From a virus: a DNA stretch of 32,624 bases. How positions within the stretch are numbered: the first letter of the stretch is position 1; each line of letters opens with the position of its first letter. The stretch spans positions 1-32,624 of IMG/VR virus record IMGVR_UViG_3300037327_000103. One strand, 5' to 3'. The translations under genes were made by a program, and so were the position numbers. Below are positions 30,742-32,624 of this stretch, one piece after another. The notes under the pieces were generated by a model, which was given only the letters and a program-made list of their open reading frames with translations, did not search any database and had not been told where the DNA came from.

Positions 30742-31081
30742 CGGATCCGGCTTCATCGCAGCAGTTCTCAGGGAACTTGCAGCATCTACCGCCGTGATCC
30801 TCGCCGCCTGGGGCGCGCTCGGCGGCGCCACGAACGCGCTGACCACGAAGATGCGCCTGCGCGATGCGTTGCGCCACATCCTGCTCGGCGGGCTGATCGC
30901 GGCCGGCATGGGGAGCCTGTCGATGGCCGTCATCGCGGCGTGGCTGGGGCTGCGCCCCGACGCGATCCCTGCGGGCGGGCCCGCCGGCTCGGCCGCCTAT
31001 CTCGTCGGCGTTTTCGGCCCGGCCTTCATCGAAGTCGTCCACGCCCGGCTGCGCGCCGCGAAGGGGCGCAAGGATGACTGA
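30734..31081 (+). CDS. holin-like membrane protein
   Basis: 115 residues with three hydrophobic stretches: GFIAAVLRELAASTAVILAA (about 6-25), HILLGGLIAAGMGSLSMAVI (about 48-67), and GSAAYLVGVFGPAFIEVVHA (about 85-104). The charged C-terminus RLRAAKGRKDD is typical of holins. It is the first clear gene of the lysis cassette, four genes upstream of the spanins and before the GH24 lysozyme. It should form inner-membrane holes that release the endolysin. The assignment rests on topology and place. Confidence 0.65.
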   Translation: MNDGSGFIAAVLRELAASTAVILAAWGALGGATNALTTKMRLRDALRHILLGGLIAAGMGSLSMAVIAAWLGLRPDAIPAGGPAGSAAYLVGVFGPAFIEVVHARLRAAKGRKDD

Positions 31082-31205
31082 GCTTATCCGCCTCGCCCGC
31101 GCGCTGCGGAGCGGGTGCGAGGACCCTCGGGTGCGCTTTGCGCACCGGCTGCGCGTCGGCATCGCCGTTGCGGTGCTGATCCTGATCCTCTCGTTTTTGG
31201 AGTAA
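31074..31205 (+). CDS. small single-TM lysis-cassette protein, 43 aa
   Basis: ATG 31074 overlaps the holin-like gene by 8 bp, and the frame ends at TAA 31203-31205. The product MTELIRLARALRSGCEDPRV... has a basic N-terminal half and one C-terminal membrane helix, VGIAVAVLILILSFLE. Its size and place just before the lysozyme suggest an antiholin or holin partner, which cannot be shown from sequence. Confidence 0.5.
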   Translation: MTELIRLARALRSGCEDPRVRFAHRLRVGIAVAVLILILSFLE

Positions 31206-31209
31206 TCCC

Positions 31210-31872
31210 ATGGAGATGACCGCCAAGAAAATGTCACATCGTGGCCTGCTGGCCCTGGCCAGGCACGAAGGTATCGTGCCCGCGCCCTACCGCGATTCCA
31301 CCTGCACCTGGACCTTCGGCATCGGCCATACGGCCGCGGCCGGACCGCCCGATCCCGGCGAGATGCCCCGCGGCATGCCCGCCGATCTCGATGAGGGCAT
31401 CGGCGAGGCTTTCCGGGTCTTCCGCACGGACCTCGCGACATACGAGGCCGAGGTCAGGGCCGCGGTGACGGTACCACTGGCGCCGCACGAGTTCGATGCG
31501 CTGGTCAGCTTCCACTACAACACCGGCGGCATCGCGCGGGCTGCGCTGACCCGCCACCTGAACGCCGGCGACCGCGAGGCTGCCGCGCAGGCCTTCCTGA
31601 ACTGGCGGCGGCCGGCGGAGATCATCCCACGGCGCGAGGCGGAGCGCGACCTGTTCCGCCATGGCCGCTATCCCGGCGGGGCCATCCCGGTCTGGTCCGT
31701 GGACCGCACGGGCCGCGTGGATTTCTCGCGGCCGGTCCGGCGGCTGACCGAAGACCAGGCTCTGGCTCTGCTGCAGCCTGTCAGACCCTCAGTCCCCGCA
31801 ACCCCCGAGACGCCGACCGGCTGGCTCGCCCGGCTGGCCACCTTCTTCTCCACCCTAATCCGGAGGGCCTGA
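31210..31872 (+). CDS. endolysin, GH24 lysozyme
   Basis: 220 residues of the T4-lysozyme/RrrD type. The catalytic set Glu20, Asp29 and Thr35 in RHEGIVPAPYRDSTCTWTFG has the same spacing as T4 lysozyme Glu11/Asp20/Thr26, and GIGHT follows. LVSFHYNTGGIARAALTRHL and FLNWRRPAEIIPRREAERDL are further family marks. It cleaves the MurNAc-GlcNAc bond of peptidoglycan. No N-terminal signal-anchor is seen, so it should depend on a holin. The C-terminus (about 185-220) is Pro-rich with a hydrophobic end. Confidence 0.92.
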   Translation: MEMTAKKMSHRGLLALARHEGIVPAPYRDSTCTWTFGIGHTAAAGPPDPGEMPRGMPADLDEGIGEAFRVFRTDLATYEAEVRAAVTVPLAPHEFDALVSFHYNTGGIARAALTRHLNAGDREAAAQAFLNWRRPAEIIPRREAERDLFRHGRYPGGAIPVWSVDRTGRVDFSRPVRRLTEDQALALLQPVRPSVPATPETPTGWLARLATFFSTLIRRA

Positions 31873-31877
31873 TCCCC

Positions 31878-32108
31878 ATGCGCTACGTTCGACCCAACTC
31901 CATGACCTGGTGGGCGGGACTGCTCGCCATGCTCACAGGCATTGCCGCCCTCGCGCTGCCCGCTACCGGACCGCTGAGTGAGCTGTCCCGCCTTGTCGCT
32001 CTGCTCGCTGGCTCGGGCGATGCCTCGCCCGCGGGGCTGATGTTCCTCGGTCTGGGCCTGATCGGTCTGCGCGACCGGATCGAGCGCGGGTTCCGTGGCG
32101 ATGCTTGA
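31878..32108 (+). CDS. small membrane protein of the lysis cassette, 76 aa
   Basis: Two hydrophobic segments, WWAGLLAMLTGIAALALPA (about 11-29) and GLMFLGLGLIGL (about 53-64), are followed by a basic tail RDRIERGFRGDA. It starts 5 bp after the lysozyme stop. A second holin-like or accessory membrane protein is the natural guess. It has no catalytic motif. Confidence 0.6.
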   Translation: MRYVRPNSMTWWAGLLAMLTGIAALALPATGPLSELSRLVALLAGSGDASPAGLMFLGLGLIGLRDRIERGFRGDA

Positions 32109-32202
32109 GTGTCTTGCAGGGATGATCGTGGGCGGCAGCGTGGGCGTCTTCGTCGTCGCCCTCTGCGTGGCCGCCACGCGCGGGGAACGGGGCGATGGCT
32201 GA
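32101..32202 (+). CDS. very small TM protein, 33 aa
   Basis: ATG 32101 overlaps the preceding gene by 8 bp, and the frame ends at TGA 32200-32202 inside the next gene. The product MLECLAGMIVGGSVGVFVVA... is essentially one membrane helix with a short charged end. The chained overlaps on both sides support it as real, but its role is unknown. Confidence 0.4.
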   Translation: MLECLAGMIVGGSVGVFVVALCVAATRGERGDG

Positions 32203-32425
32203 GTTCCTGATCTGGTTAGTCGCGGCTCTGGGCGCGGTCGGAGGTGTCGTCCTCGGCCGGGTCTGGGGGCGCGCAGCAGCAAAGCGCGCGGGCAAACGGG
32301 AGGCAGAACGCGATGCCATGGAAGACAAGAACAAGCGTGTCGAGCGCGGACGCGACGCGGTTCGTGACGGCCGCGGCGCCGGCAATCCTGCTGAGCGGCT
32401 GCGCCGCAACGATGGGCGGTGGTGA
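32195..32425 (+). CDS. Rz-like i-spanin candidate
   Basis: 76 residues. The N-terminal membrane anchor FLIWLVAALGAVGGVVL (4-20) is followed by a highly charged helix (RAAAKRAGKREAERDAMEDK) and an Arg-rich end, the layout of an inner-membrane spanin. A lipoprotein gene lies within it in another frame, as Rz1 lies in Rz. It is shorter than lambda Rz (153 residues), so the periplasmic reach would be limited. It would fuse inner and outer membranes in the last step of lysis together with the lipoprotein. Confidence 0.55.
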   Translation: MAEFLIWLVAALGAVGGVVLGRVWGRAAAKRAGKREAERDAMEDKNKRVERGRDAVRDGRGAGNPAERLRRNDGRW

Positions 32426-32555
32426 CGCCGGCTGTGCTTCCTACGCCGAGGCGCGGCTCACCCGGCCGGATGCCGAGACGGTCGCCGCTGTGCCGCCGGA
32501 CTGGGCCGACTGGATCGCCGATGTCGACGACCGCATGACAGGAACCTGCCGATGA
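32313..32555 (+). CDS. Rz1-like outer-membrane lipoprotein (o-spanin candidate)
   Basis: 80 residues from ATG 32313, in another frame and overlapping the Rz-like gene by 113 bp. GGGAGGCAG lies about 8 bp upstream. The signal peptide ends in a lipobox ILLSGC with Cys30 as the lipidated residue. The mature part is about 50 residues (GGGDAGCASYAEARLTRPDA onward), acidic rather than Pro-rich. Nested lipoprotein in a TM-charged protein next to a lysozyme is the spanin hallmark. Its stop overlaps the DUF2163 start (ATGA). Confidence 0.6.
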   Translation: MPWKTRTSVSSADATRFVTAAAPAILLSGCAATMGGGDAGCASYAEARLTRPDAETVAAVPPDWADWIADVDDRMTGTCR

Positions 32556-32624
32556 AATCCCTCTCGCCTGCTCTGCAGGCCCATCTCGACGAGGGCACGA
32601 CGACACTCGCCTGGTGCTGGCGCA
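32552..32624 (+). CDS. DUF2163 tail protein (partial, runs off the edge)
   Basis: ATG 32552 opens a frame continuing beyond the window: MKSLSPALQAHLDEGTTTLA then WCWR. This is the characteristic start of DUF2163/BR0599-type proteins (Rhodobacter GTA gp13 type), which sit at the tail tip beside DUF2460. Only 24 residues are visible, but the pattern is distinctive and the location after DUF2460 is as expected once the lysis cassette is ignored. Confidence 0.75.
   Translation, partial: MKSLSPALQAHLDEGTTTLAWCWR

Noticed and set aside
1-32624. tRNA genes, rRNA genes or insertion sequences
   Set aside because: No cloverleaf-like sequence with CCA-type end, no rRNA stretch and no transposase gene was recognised on reading both strands.

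Overview
The window is a contiguous stretch of a temperate-type siphovirus genome, most likely a prophage, from a high-GC alphaproteobacterium. Rhodobacterales (Paracoccus/Rhodobacter-like) is the best guess, because the tail genes are of the DUF2460/DUF2163 type shared with the Rhodobacter gene transfer agent and the small early genes match types I know from that order. No integrase, repressor or host flank is visible, so integrated versus free phage cannot be decided here. Nearly all genes are on the + strand and are packed with ATGA, GTGA or TGATG stop/start overlaps.

Region 1-9555 is the early DNA-metabolism block: small unknown proteins, a Sak4/RecA-like ATPase, an SSB-like protein, a Cas4/AddB-type Fe-S nuclease, a RecD-like helicase, a 978-residue Toprim primase/ATPase, a RuvC-like resolvase and a DUF6362-like protein. 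The 3' end of the primase gene holds twelve copies of GTGTGAGG or its complement, a candidate intragenic replication origin. Region 9556-10070 has no convincing gene but carries six GGNGTCCA repeats and three hairpins. Region 10071-12606 encodes a ParB-methyltransferase fusion, a C5 methyltransferase whose distal two-thirds is also open and recognisable in a second frame, and a small membrane protein. Four small minus-strand genes (12616-13995) follow.

From 14108 the late operon runs: lambda-like terminase small and large subunits, gpW-like joiner, portal, ClpP-type protease/scaffold, decoration protein D, capsid protein E, FII-like head completion protein and a gp10-like tail completion protein; then tail terminator, tail tube, a tail chaperone with an A_AAA_AAC -1 frameshift site, tape measure and DUF2460. 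A lysis cassette (several small membrane proteins, a GH24 lysozyme and a nested Rz/Rz1-like pair) sits between DUF2460 and the DUF2163 gene that leaves the right edge. A pRiA4b ORF-3-like gene lies antisense between terminase and gpW.

The most striking feature is a complete mercury-resistance cassette (merR divergent from merT-merP-merF-merA, 22376-25304) placed between two adjacent virion genes without any visible transposase or terminal repeats. merR has the full Hg(II)-sensing cysteine triad, the divergent promoter has the 19-bp spacer typical of MerR control, and the merR stop codon overlaps the start of the tail terminator gene. The phage therefore appears to carry mercury resistance as a lysogenic-conversion cargo inside its morphogenesis operon.
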